Shown: positions 41,916 to 55,300 of the stretch, in pieces
Position numbering within the stretch: the stretch's first letter is position 1
Layout of the letters: each line of letters starts with the position of its first letter
Assembly (NCBI RefSeq): GCF_964355755.1
Contig: NC_092673.1
Coordinates: 16,933,001 to 16,997,000 of the forward strand
Direction of reading: 5' to 3'
Source: Antedon mediterranea
Taxonomy: Eukaryota; Echinodermata; Crinoidea; Comatulida; Antedonidae
Length of the DNA: 64,000 nt
Notes under the pieces: model-generated
Told to the model about the DNA's origin: nothing
Seen by the model: the letters and a program-made list of their open reading frames with translations, nothing else
Database searches by the model: none
Program-made: the position numbers and the translations under genes

Positions 41916-42068
41916 CAATTGAATTGTCGTAGCCTTTAATGCAAAGGTTTCTGTCTGATGAAATTATGTTTTACCTTTCATATTTTCAGAACAGAATGTG
42001 TAGGCTTACTTTTACACTAGAAGCTATCAGTATTAATAATTGTTAAATGAACACGCTGTATTTTTGAA

Positions 42069-42076
42069 ATGGAAAG
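42069..42076 (+). CDS. Gene B first coding exon (ATGGAAAG)
   Basis: ATG at 42069 runs into the donor GTACGT in phase 2 and completes an Arg codon with the next exon, giving MERYKLVEAL. An in-frame TGA at 42048-42050 bars a longer frame. An acceptor TTTTCAG ends at 41989, so 41990-42068 may be 5' UTR. It is very short and therefore uncertain. Confidence 0.5.
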
Positions 42077-45000
42077 GTACGTTTGTTTTTTATTTCAAAT
42101 CCAACAAAAATAACCAGCTCCAATATGTAAACTGTTAAAAACAAATTAAAATGTTTGAATAGTTAGCAATACTTTAAAACTTTCTTTAAAGATTATGAAA
42201 TCATAAATATTACAATTAAAGGGCTCATTCTCATCAAATAAAATGATGATATTGATTATTTCCATCAATCATCATTTTCATAAAATAGTGTAATAATTCA
42301 TTATTTCTTACATTTTAACAGGTACAAATTAGTAGAAGCTTTGTTGTACAGGAGGAGTGATTTGCAAACAATTAAACAAATTTGTAAGACGCAACCAGAT
42401 CTTGTGAAATCTATCAATAAGGTATTTAAAACAAGATGTACATTATTTTTATAATATTATCAAAGAAGAAATTTAATTAAAGTTTAAAATTATAGAGATT
42501 GTAATTTTCTTTATTAGTTATTATAACATTTTTTTATATAATGAATTACAATTATTTTGCAATATTACACTAATGATGTTGGTATAACCTGCATGCACTG
42601 ATTAACAACATTAGGCTAAAAATAATAATATAAATACACACTGATGATGGAGGTATAACCTGCATGTACTGATTAACAACATTAGGCTAAAAATAATAAT
42701 ATAAATACACACTGATGATGTGGGTATAACCTGCATGCACTGATTAACCACATTAGGCTAAAAATAATAATATAAATACACACTGATGATGGGGGTATAA
42801 CCTGCATGCACTGATTAACCACATTATGCTAAAAATAATAATATAAATACACACTGATGGAGGTATAACCTGCATGCACTGATTAACCACATTAGGCTAA
42901 AAATAATAATATAAATACACACTGATGATGGAGGTATAACCTGCATGCACTGATCAACCACATTAGGCTAAAAATAATAATATAAATACACACTGATGAT
43001 GGAAGCTTACCTGCATGCACTCATTAACCACATTAGGCTAAAAATAATAATATAAATACACACTGATGATGGGGGTATAACCTGCATGTACTGATTAACA
43101 ACATTAGGCTAAAAATAATAATATAAATACACACTGATGATGGAGGTATAACCTGCATGTACTGATTTAACAACATTAGGCTAAAAATAATAATATAAAT
43201 ACACACTGATGATGGAGGTATAACCTGCATGTACTGATTAACAACATTAGGCTAAAAATAATAATATAAATACACACTGATGATGGAGGTATAACCTGCG
43301 TACTGATTAACCACATTAGGCTAAAAATAATAATATAAATACACACTGATGATGGGGGTATAACCTGCATGCACTGATTAACCACATCAGGCTAAAAATA
43401 ATAATATAAATACACACTGATGATGGAGGTATAACCTGCGTACTGATTAACCACATTAGGCTAAAAATAATAATGTAAATACACACTGATGATGGAGGTA
43501 TAACCTGCATGCACTGATTAACCACATTAGGCTAAAAATAATAATATAAATACACACTGATGATGGGGGTATAACCTGCATGTACTGATTAACCACATTA
43601 GGCTAAAAATAATAATATAAATACACACTGATGATGGGGGTATAACCTGAATGTACTGATTAACAACATTAGGCTAAAAATAATATTATAAATACACACT
43701 GATGATGGGGGTATAACCTGCATGCACTGATTAACCACATTAGGCTAAAAATAATTTTATAAATACACACTGATGATGGGGATATCTGCATGCACTGATT
43801 AACCACATTAGGCTAAAAATAGTAATATAAATACACACTGATGATGGGGGTATAACCTGCATGCACTGATTAACCACATTAGGCTAAAAATAATATAAAT
43901 ACACACTGATGATGGAGGTATAACCTGCATGTACTGATTAACAACATTAGGCTAAAAATAATAATATAAATACACACTGATGATGGAGGTATAACCTGCA
44001 TGCACTGATTAACCACATTAGGCTAAAAATAATAATATAAATACACACTGATGATGGGGGTATAACCTGCATGCACTGATTAACAACATTAGGCTAAAAA
44101 TAATAATATAAATACACACTGATGATGGGGGTATAAACCTGCATGTACTGATTAACCACATTAGGCTAAAAAATAATAATATAAATACACACTGATGATG
44201 GAGGTATAACCTGCATGTACTGGGGTGTTTCCATAAATTAAGGGGCCAGTGGGTATTTTAGTATTGGTGATAGTTAGTTTGCTGTTTACTCTAAATTGGT
44301 AATAGTTATTTAAAAAATGATTTTATCATATGATAGAACAATAATATGGGTTAATACTATTACATGTTGGAAAAAAAAAATTGCCAAAAAAAACGATTTA
44401 AAAAAAAAATAAATCGTGGTGTCTAGCTCATTTTATTAAAATATGTGTGACATTTAAATACACTGACATATCAGAGTTTAAGAAATATACTACAGCAATA
44501 GTTATTTTGTATTTATTTATCATCACAATAGAGTACAAAGCAACGTTAAATATAAGCTAATTACAATTTCCCACGATTTTTTGTTTTCCACACAACGGTC
44601 CGCGACGTCCAGCATCACAACGTAACATTTCGTGTCTCACTTTGTTACGTTGTTAGTACGATCTTTATTAGTGAACAGACACAAGAAGTACCACTATAAT
44701 GACGAAAATCGAATTACATTCACTACAACAGATCACTGAAATTTACCTTACACAATGTTCTACAAAATACCGATTTTATTTAGTCAGTTACAGACGAAAA
44801 ACTATTTTTTTAGAACATTTCGTGTCTCGTATATTCGTTACGTAGTTATTCATAGACCATCGGTGGTGAACGCCGCGAGAGCTATTTCTGAAGTTGAAGG
44901 TCACGTGATTCAAGAAGCAGGCGAACTAAAGTCTCGGCGAAAAAATCATCGCTAGGATCCGCGCTAATTTCGAGTTACAGCGGTAGAGACTTTTCGTGTC

Positions 45001-48000
45001 CCTCTGTTACGTTGTTTCAACTGTTACGTTGTAAATAACTTCCACGCGCTTCATTGCATGTAAGTTTTGTGTATTTTTATATTGTTAGTTTTTAGAATTT
45101 AGAAAATAGTGGGTTATAATGAAAAATACAAGAAAATTAAACACCAAAACTATCTTCGTACTCTAACGTCAACATCATAGTCAAAAACTGGGTGTCGTAT
45201 ACACAATGAGACACGGTTACGTTGGTAGTTTGTTGATACTATATAGGCCTAGTTGATATTTATTTTAATGTGGTAGGAATGTTGTTTATCTCATAGCAGC
45301 TTCATAATGTATACCCAATGAACAGATATGTCTATAATTGATTAATATTTAACAAATTAATGAGCAAAATTGCAAAACATTTTCCACTAGGCAGGTTACA
45401 GCGTAACATCGTAGAAGATACGCCGTGTCTTGTTACGTAGTGTACTAGACCTTATACCGGTGTAGTATTTTGCAAATAATTAGCAATTAGTTACCATAAA
45501 ATCTTTAAATTTTACATTATGTGTTTGCTATTTGGTTATTGCTTCTATATGACACAGAAAAATAAAAAGTTATTTAATTATTGTCACAAGAAATAGGGAT
45601 AAAAGTCCATAGTTTACAACCACTTTCGTTTTTGACTATTCTATTTGTTACTGTAAGAAAAAAAAGAATTGTATTTGGTTCATTTCAGTTATAATAAAAA
45701 ACATATTACACAAAATAATGTGTAATATTAATACATAATTTTGTTTATTTATTTAACGTTGCTATTCGACAAGATAAAATATGAATTAAATGTTTACTAT
45801 AATATACATTTAAAATACCCTCCACTATAGTGAGCGAGTCCAAGCAACTTGGTTGTCGCGTATGCGCGCCTATCATATTTGGGCGATTTCACTTGATGTG
45901 TAGGGAATATTTAACTTGTTTCAATTACAATCTACGGAAGATATACTAAGGTTTTATAAATTTAATAATAATTAATAACTTCATTTAAATTGATAAAAAC
46001 AATTACATATAATATAAACGCAAGGCTGTGGATAACAATTTATTATGAACGAAATCAAATCAAAACAACAAAGAACAATAGGTTCTCCTATAGTAATAGG
46101 ATAGTATTACCACGTGCTTGGGCAATGAACTCTGCTCCACATTGCGATAAGTTTATTTTTAGCTGGCTCGGCGACTCCGAAGCTGAAAGGGGTGACTGGT
46201 ATTTCTACAGGTCTGTACGATAATTATTAAGGGTTTTCCGAAATATCACGTGCTTGGCTAATGAGCTCTCCTCCACATTGAGATCGCGTTTATTTTTTAG
46301 CTGACTCGGCGACTCCGGCGGTATTTCTACAGCGACAGTGTATATACTCCATGTACGATAATTATTAATAGGGTTTTCCGAAACACCACGTGCTTGGCTA
46401 ATAAAATTCTCCTCCAAATTGAGATCGCGTTTATTTTTAGCTGTTCAGTTTGGTGAACCTTTATTTTTTAATTTTTATTGAAAACCAACGTGATTGCTGG
46501 CTCGGCGACTCCCGGTGCTCAAATGGAGTGACTGGTATCATTTCGGTCATGGTTCGGTGAACCTTTATTTTGTTGGCCAAAACCCACACGCTTGCTTCGT
46601 CGGCTCCCTACAAAGAGATCGCGCTTAGTTTAATGGGGAACCTTTATTTACTCTTCGTTTTAAATATATTCCATAGACTTCAATATTATAACTAATCTAC
46701 TGTTTTCCCGATGTGGTTTAAAAACAATTATAAAAGAATGAGAAATAAAGTCAACAGACATTTTACAACATTTAAAAATAATACGTAAACAACATTTATA
46801 CCCAGTATAACTAAGACAAAATTATCAGTAACATATTAATTTTATTATAATAATAAAATGATAATAATAAATATTTGATGAATAAAATTAATATTTTAAA
46901 CTAATAATCTGAAAAGAAAGCAATAGTTTTAGTCAAATTAATTTATGAGCATAACTCAAGAAAGACAAATATATAGGCCTACAGTGTTCATTTATTGTTT
47001 TATAATTAATAATAATAAATATTATAATCCATCAACATAAGATAAGAAAACACTTTCTTTAGTATAGTAGGCCTAACATATTTTATAATAATAATAGATA
47101 TATTTATTTTTATTTAAATTGGTATAATTTATATTAAAAATACTTAATTACATACTTTATATTTCTATATGATGATGAATCAAATTTAACCCAGATGGGC
47201 AAATCTAATGTTTCATTGTCATTTTTTTCATTTATACAGATCAACAGTTTATCAACAATGTTACCGTTCCAATTGAGAACTGCATTTAACCCCGAAAATA
47301 GAGATGCCGCATCAACAAAAAGACCAACCAAAGAAACATCAGCACACAGACGGTTCTCGAATATACAGTAATTTCAGCGTAAAAAAAATATTACATAACT
47401 GAAATTAAATTATTAAACAGGGTTACATCAGGTGGTTAAAATCAGCACTGAAAGTACGAACCAACTTTATATACCATTGAGTAAACATTTTAGAAGTAAT
47501 GCGCGATTTACCAAATTTTTCCCTTACGTAAATTTATGTAGATTATACGTTTTAATGATTGAACAAGAGTGTTAATGCGAAGTATATCCAAATGTATTCT
47601 CAATGATTTTACTGTAAATGACTATTAATAGTATATTTTAGCAGTTTGTTGTGTGCAGTAGTAATTACAGTTGTCACACTTTAAAAATAATGTAGTAGTT
47701 CTTGTTGACTTATTTAAGTGAACTTTTTGGTGTCTCTGTTACACGTGAAAACTTCAATTTTTTATTGCATGAATTATATTGTTTTATTGATTAAAAGATA
47801 GTATTTGATATACAATTTTTACCAGTTTATCAATTGTATGCAGTAGTAACCACATTTGTTACACTTTAAAAATGGCTGCATATCAAACCATTTCATAAAA
47901 CATTGTGACGAGTTAAAGTGAACATTTGGTGTCTCCGTTACACGTGAAATCTTCCATTTATATTTCATGAACCATATTGTTTTATTTCCACATAGAGGTA

Positions 48001-51000
48001 TGATCCTGATTTGACTTGTTGCTAGTAAATGTATATACTTGAGGTATATTCTGTTCATTTCTGTATTGTTTACATGTAATTTTTAAACAGCAGTAACTTT
48101 ACAAATCTTTTATATAGAAATTAAGTCAACTTTAACGGCTTTGCATAATTATTTCATAAGCTATTTTTTAAATTTGAAAAGGTGTGATTTAAATAATATT
48201 TTTCTGCATTGAAGATGTTCCCAAAAGCTATTTAAAAATCCAATTTAAACAGTTTTAGGTTATTAATAATAACTTATAAGAGGGGTAGATAATGTGATTT
48301 TGGTGTCTCCGTTACACGTGAAATTTGCTATGCATGTTGATACTATATAAATGCTGTTACATAGAGACAACAGATTTAATGTGTATTTTGCTTTTTTTTT
48401 TTAGTTCAAGTACATGATATACTATTTAGAATTGATTATTAGACTTAGAATGTCACACTTTGAAATTCTGACCCTAATGTCACACCTTGGCCCCTTTATT
48501 TATGGAAACACCCACTGATTAACAACATTAGGCTAAAAATAATAATATAAATACAAACTGATGATGGAGGTATAACCAGCATGCACTGATTAACCACATT
48601 AGGCTAAAAATAATAATATAAATACACACTGATGATGGATGCACTGATTAACAACATTAGGCAAAAAATAATAATATAAATACACACTGATGATGGAGGT
48701 ATAACCTGCATGCACTGATTAACCACATTAGGCTAAAAATAATAATATAAATACAAACTGATGATGGAGGTATAACCAGCATGCACTGATTAACCACATT
48801 AGGCTAAAAATAATAATATAAATACACACTGATGATGGGGGTATAACCTGCATGCACTGATTAACCACATTAGGCTAAAAATAATAATATAAATAAATCA
48901 AAGCTTAGCAGAATCTAAATGAAGCATACAAAACATGATATTGTGAAAAATGTTACAATTAGAGAAAAAGTAAAGACTTACAATAAACCAAATAAAAAAC
49001 TAAATAGTTAATATGATTTATAAACTGATTTAAAGTGTACAGTTACCTATCAAATAACATAAATCTTTAATTTTCTCAATGAAAAATCTTCATAATAGTA
49101 ACCTACAATAATAATAATATCCTGGATTTATATAGCGCCTAATGTTGTTAAACCTCTAAGCGCTGAACATTTTCCTGATCAAACACCTATGGAAACATTC
49201 TCCCATAACGCAGCTAGTAATAAGCGCAAAGTTGTGTCTTGATCTAAGCGGGTTCCCAATTATACACCTGGATGGAGAGAGGCAAACGTAAGTAAAGTAT
49301 TATCTTGCCTAAGGATACAAGCAATGCAGCGAGAGTTGGATTCGAAACTCGATCTCACGATCAGCAGTCCAACGTCCTTACAATGTTGTTAACATTTTTA
49401 TGACCTTAAAACAAATATAAATTGCTCATTATTACTGTATGTACTTTAACTAGATAACGATTGACAATGGTCTAATTAATTGTAAATACGAAATAAAATG
49501 GGACATGCTACATTGACTATTAATAAAATAACAAATTAAAAAAGGTTTATGTTAAAAATAGAATCTGATTTCAATAAAAAAGGATTATTAATTGTTAATA
49601 ACCTGCTCCCGCCCTTTACTTACAGTACTTTACAACAAAATACTTCTGTCAGTCTTATCACATACAGTATGAATATGGGCTTAAAAGAGATCCTTTTCCA
49701 AACAAACATTTTGCACAAAAGGAAGAAAAATGTTTAGTTTAGTAAAAATGTTAGAAATTTAATATGAAATTATTCTTTTCAAACAGTGCCGTATCTTATC
49801 TTATGACTTTTTGGAAAAAATGATTCTATTAAAGTTGCCAGTTAAAATTTGATATACTGGTAATTAAGTGCCCACAGATGGTTCTCGAATAAATAAACTT
49901 CAGTAAATAACTGAAAATTGTCTAAGTCGCACTGTACACAAAGCAAATAAATACAGATATGTTGGAATTTATGTAGTCAAATATAATTGTCATCCTGAGA
50001 ATTACCTTAATTTTGTTTATTACATGGTATTGTTCACCAAATTCCTGTCTTGGTACATTTGATGATGGGATGGTATCGGGCTTCATGATATGATATGATT
50101 TTCATCAAGGCAAATGGTTTAAATTAAATTTGTTATCGTTAATATCTAACTTAACTTAATTATGATATTGGTTTCATTGGGTGTTAAAAATCAGTACTGA
50201 AAGGATGTACCAACTTTCTCTACCATATTCTATTTTGTTCTCATTATTATTATTATTGACCACATTATTTAGCAGTAATTCTTGCTATGGTTTGGGTTGA
50301 CAAAAAAACCCCATTTTCACATAATGTCTGTTGTCAATATTATACACCAGCAACATTGCGAAAGAAAGATGGTGACACTCCATTACATGCATATTTGTAT
50401 ATGTATTCAGTACCTACCTTAGAAATAGTAACATGTCTCACACAGCGTGGTTCAGTAACATGGCAAAATAAGGCAGTGTACATGAATAATAACTTACATT
50501 AAGTAATAGGCTAAAGTAAGCCCATTAACAAAAATCAAATTTTATTAAAAGAAACCAAATTAAAATAATAACTAAACAGTTGTATATGATTTATGATAAC
50601 TGATTTAAAGTATACAGTTATCTATCAAATAACATTTATCTTTTTTCTTAATGAACAAAAACAATCTACTTGTAATTTTTTATATTCAGGTGAATCAGTA
50701 TAATTTTGTTTAAATATTTTTGACCGTAAAACAAATATAAATTGCTCATATGTAGCTGTAAAGATAACAATGATTGACAATGGTCTAATTAATTGTAAAG
50801 ATGAAATAAAATGGGACTACATTGATTAATAATAAAATAACAAATAAAAAAGGTTTATGTTACAAAAAATTAATAGAATCTGATTTTAATAACAAATAAT
50901 TATTAATTAATAACCTGCTCCCTCTCTTACCTTACAAAAAAAATGCTTTCCTTTCCAGGATGGTAACATTCCATTACATTCATATCTGAGGATTGAATAT

Positions 51001-52330
51001 ACACAACCTACCTTAGAAATAGTGACGTGATGATAATTATGATTATTTACCACAATATTTAGTAGCAATTGTTGTTGTTTGTATTGACAAAAAACAAACA
51101 ATTTCACATAATGTCTGTTGTCAGTATTTATATTACCTCATTATGATTCCTTTCCAGTTTGGTAACACTCTATTACATACATATCTGAGGAGTGGATATC
51201 CACTTACCTTAGAAATAGTGACGTGTCTCATTCAGCATGGGACACCAGTAGCATTGCAAAATGAGGTAATGTACAGGGATTTGCTGGTGTAATAGGCTAA
51301 CATTCTATAGATCTGCTGTGGTAAACCATTCTATTTTGTTCTACTCATTTATTAATAATGATAATTATGATTATTTACCACAATATTTAGCAGCAATTGT
51401 TGTTGTTTGTATTGACAAAAAACAAACAATTTCACATAATGTCTGTTGTCAGTATTTATATTACCTCATTATGATTCCTTTCCAGTTTGGTGAAACTCCA
51501 TTACATTTATATCTGGGGAATGTACGTACACCTACCTTAGAAATAGTGACGTGTCTCATTCAGCATGGGACACCAGTAGCATTGCAAAATGGGGTAATGT
51601 ACAGGGATTTGCTAGTGTAATAAGCTAACAATAACATTATATAGATCTGATGAAGCAAACCATTCTATTTTGTTCTACTCATTTATTAATAATGATAATT
51701 ATGATTATTTACCACAATATTTAGCAGCAATTGTTGTTGTTTGTATTAACAAAAAACAAACAATTTCACATAATGTCTGTTGTCAGTATTTATATTACCT
51801 CATTATGATTCCTTTCCAGTATGGTAACACTCCATTACATTCATATCTGAGGAGTGGATATGCACCTACCTTAGAAATAGTGACTTGTCTCATTCAGCAT
51901 GGGGCACCAGTAGCATTGCAAAATAAGGTATTGTACAGGGATTTGCTAGTGTAATAGGCTAACATTATATAGATCTGATGAAGTGAACCATTCAGCAGTA
52001 ATTGTTGTTGTTTGTATTTACCAAAAAAAAAACAATTTCACATAATGTCTGTTGTCAGTATTTATAAACTTCATTATGATTCCTTTCCAGGATGGTGACA
52101 CTCCATTACATATATATCTGAGGAGTAGTTTTGTTTTGATTTAGATATTCATTTATAAGTCAACTATAATTGTAATGTGTTGTTGTTGTTTTAATATTTC
52201 ATTTGTATCTGGATAGTATCCAAATATTATTTTCTTTGAAAGTTTATAGTAAAACTATTTGTTGTTTTATATTATGGCTCAAACATTTTAACACATCTAC
52301 CTACTGTTCCAAAGTAAACTTTTATTCAAT

Positions 52331-52364
<34 letters not shown>

Positions 52365-55300
52365 CATCTTTCAATGTTGAAGGAGGTAGACTATAAACAG
52401 CAGCGCTTAAGTTTTGGTTTGGATACAGGAGTTATAGGTGGCGCACTGTACAAATTGATGTCATTTATTGGCAAATAGTAATTTCTATTCACGTCCTAAT
52501 TTACAACCAATGTTAAAAAATAGTAAATCTATGTGTTATCACGTGATGCTCTTTCCTCCAATATCTAGATGGTAAATGTTTGAGCCATGACTGTATGTAT
52601 GTGATGCGTAATTAAAGTGTGTTATATTGTATATCAATAATTTCTCAAAACTACTAATAACTAACCCATTTTTTTAATAGGATGGAAATACACCTGTCTC
52701 AGTTTTACAAAATAACTGGAGGATAAGGGACCAGAGTAAAACTGAAATTTTAAACTTCTTTAAAAGTAAGTGAAATTTTAATTATTAAAATTTTGGAATC
52801 AACTAGTTTTCATTACAAACGATAAAGATTTGATTTCTTGTCCCAAATGAAGAAGAATGCCCATATCAAAACTAGAAAATTAGCATTTATGATATCATTC
52901 ACATGTTCAGATGGCAATAGATTAAATAATCCACTGGGATTGTAGTATACATGGAAGTTGTGATATGTTGCAAGATGTAAAAACCTTATTTTTTATGATT
53001 TGAAAATTGCAAATAAATTAGAAAAATTATTTTGCCATTACGATAAAAATACACAAAAATGCAAACTTTAAAATTCCTTTGAATTAACAATATTGAATAA
53101 ATTAGGCCACACTTTTTTTTTTATGGAACGTCATTTTTCACATCAAATCAATCTCTTTATTCATCAATACATCAAAACAATTATACATAAACAAAATAAA
53201 GATGTGAAGATGAAAGAGACCTCCATGAAACCCAAAGGGGCTTGTGATAAAAGGCCCACTATAAGCTAGTTACAAAAAAGACATACAAAAAATAAATTAA
53301 TAAAATTGATAAAAAATCCTGTATAGACAAATACACGGGATGCGCATTGTTAAGGAATATTTGAACTTTATTAATTGCATATAAATGTAAATGTATTTAT
53401 TTTTTTTTTTAATGTAATCTATTTTATATATAATGGTAATATTTAAAATATGTATTCGCAATCGAGGCAAACAATTTACGATAGGAGGAGATAAATATTG
53501 AATTTAACAAGGCCATATAGATGGCTGCAGTCGCTTGCTCAAGTTAGTGTTTACCAACCGACCGACATAGTGAGTTGTAGAGTGGCGTTGCACGTGACTA
53601 AAAATCTTATTTTCTTGTTAATCCCATTTTTTGTTTCCACAATGAATGAATTTTCTTCACATACTTTTAAGCCAGCTTAAGAATACTATTTCTCTGTATG
53701 TAAAATTAAGCATCATACATAATGTATTTTACCTTGGCTCCTACAATTGTATTATCTTACGACTTACTTCCCATGCAAATAGGCACAAAATAATAAGTAA
53801 TATTTGAGCATAAACGCTTAAATAATTGTAAAAGTTGTTATAAATTAATGAGCTTTCAGTAGAGTACTTACACACAGAATAATAGAATATAAAGTTTTAT
53901 ACTTATAAGGTTTCCTTCCACACATACTATGTTTTATTAATTATTATCTTACATGTTTATATAATTATTATTTTATGTATTTTTAATATGTGTGGAGAAT
54001 ATTTATTTAATATTTATTGAATATTGCATAAACGAATTGAATTGAATTGCAAATATTTATCCTTGGCTTGGTGTAGGCCTACTAAAAAAGGTTGAGAATA
54101 CAGAACAAAAATTTATAGTAATGTATGACAATGTTTAACAAACTTGTATATGCTAAGGAACTTTCTTATCCAATACATACAAGATTAAACCATTATGTAA
54201 GAGTTAAAAATCTATTTCAAAGACCCATTCCCTACAAATTTCGACGTTTTGTAAAAATAATGCATATATATTACTTTAAAAACATTAAACCAGGGTATTC
54301 CTTGTCTTAGATGTACGTTTTATGGTAAATTATGATAAAAAGAGAGAAACAATGCACTACCTAAGTAGCTCGCGGTTTAATATTATAAAGTTTATTAAAA
54401 TCATTAATAAACTTATATTTCTTCTCAACTTTCTGATCGTACCAGACGTAGCCATTGCCAGTGGAACAAAGGAAATCGTTCACTTGTTTAGCCCAACAAT
54501 GTTCATTTCTATTAGTTGAAACATGTAACATTTAAAAGGAAATCTATTTTTCCATTTCAATGATTTGTAACCAATAATGAATAATAGAAATAAAGCAATC
54601 AATGTTTTAGAGATAGTCTGCCTAATTCTGATCTGACAGCCACGTTGGGTGTGCTGTTTCCAATGCCTAAAATAAATCTTGAAAAACATGTATGTAAATG
54701 ATCAATTGGTGATAAATTCGAAAAGCCCCATATCTCACTCCCGTAAATTAAAATTGGTAAATTTTGATGTTTAAAATGTGGTTCCATATATTCTCTGGTA
54801 GGTATTTTGTTTTGCTATTAATTGATTGTAAATAGTGCGTTATTTGCTTTTTGACAATTGTGTTCAATTGTGTTATTCCACTGACCATTTGAATTGAAAA
54901 CCACTTCCAAGTAAGTATACGGTTTTCTTCACCAAGCCCTTCAAAGTATAAAGTGTATATTTTACAAAATATTTATATTATACAAGTATTCAGAGTGTTA
55001 ATTGCATTTTAATCAATAAATACATTTAGTGCAATTATTTAAATTTTTTTTTATTATTATTTACAAAAGTGATTAGATTTCACATCTGCAGTTTCTGCCC
55101 TGTGTTGATGCGTTTAGCGTACACACATAATGGGGAAGTAACGACTGGGAACAGTGGGCACATTTTCTGAGTGTTTTAGACCAGAAAAGCGCCCTTATTG
55201 TAAGCCTTTAAAGGTGCAATAATTCTTGTTTTACATCAGCCTATGGTGGGGCTCAAGTTCAAGTTATCTTTATTGTGTTTTGACAAACAGGTATAAAAAC

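Larger units (their letters stand above)
44223..48513. mobile_element. 4.29-kb DNA transposon-like element inserted in the 71-bp array
   Basis: Terminal repeats GGGTGTTTCCATAAAT (44223) and ATTTATGGAAACACCC (to 48513) match over about 25 bp, including AAGGGGCC. ACTG is duplicated at both edges (44219-44222 and 48514-48517). Subterminal motifs are clustered: TTCGTGTCTC with GTTACGTTG at the left, and GGTGTCTCCGTTACACGTGAA three times at the right. No long transposase frame, so it is non-autonomous or decayed. The 4-bp duplication fits several superfamilies. Confidence 0.85.
50260..52144. repeat. Tandem ankyrin exon-intron array, unit about 270-335 bp
   Basis: Six units share the intron text CACATAATGTCTGTTGTCA, TTATGATTCCTTTCCAG and an ankyrin exon (GGTAACACTCCATTACAT and onward). 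Introns and exons are almost equally similar, so the amplification is recent. Three exons are intact (51158, 51486, 51820); those at 50368, 50959 and 52091 are damaged. Confidence 0.85.

Noticed and set aside
43033-43525. Minus frames of 65-69 codons in the 71-bp array
   Set aside because: Repeat artefacts that restart in each unit.
44755-44955. 66-codon plus frame inside the 4.29-kb element
   Set aside because: No recognisable domain; it overlaps the subterminal motif cluster.
49106-49385. Possible functional tRNA gene
   Set aside because: The arms are mismatched and the sequence continues into a SINE-type body with an (ATT)n tail.
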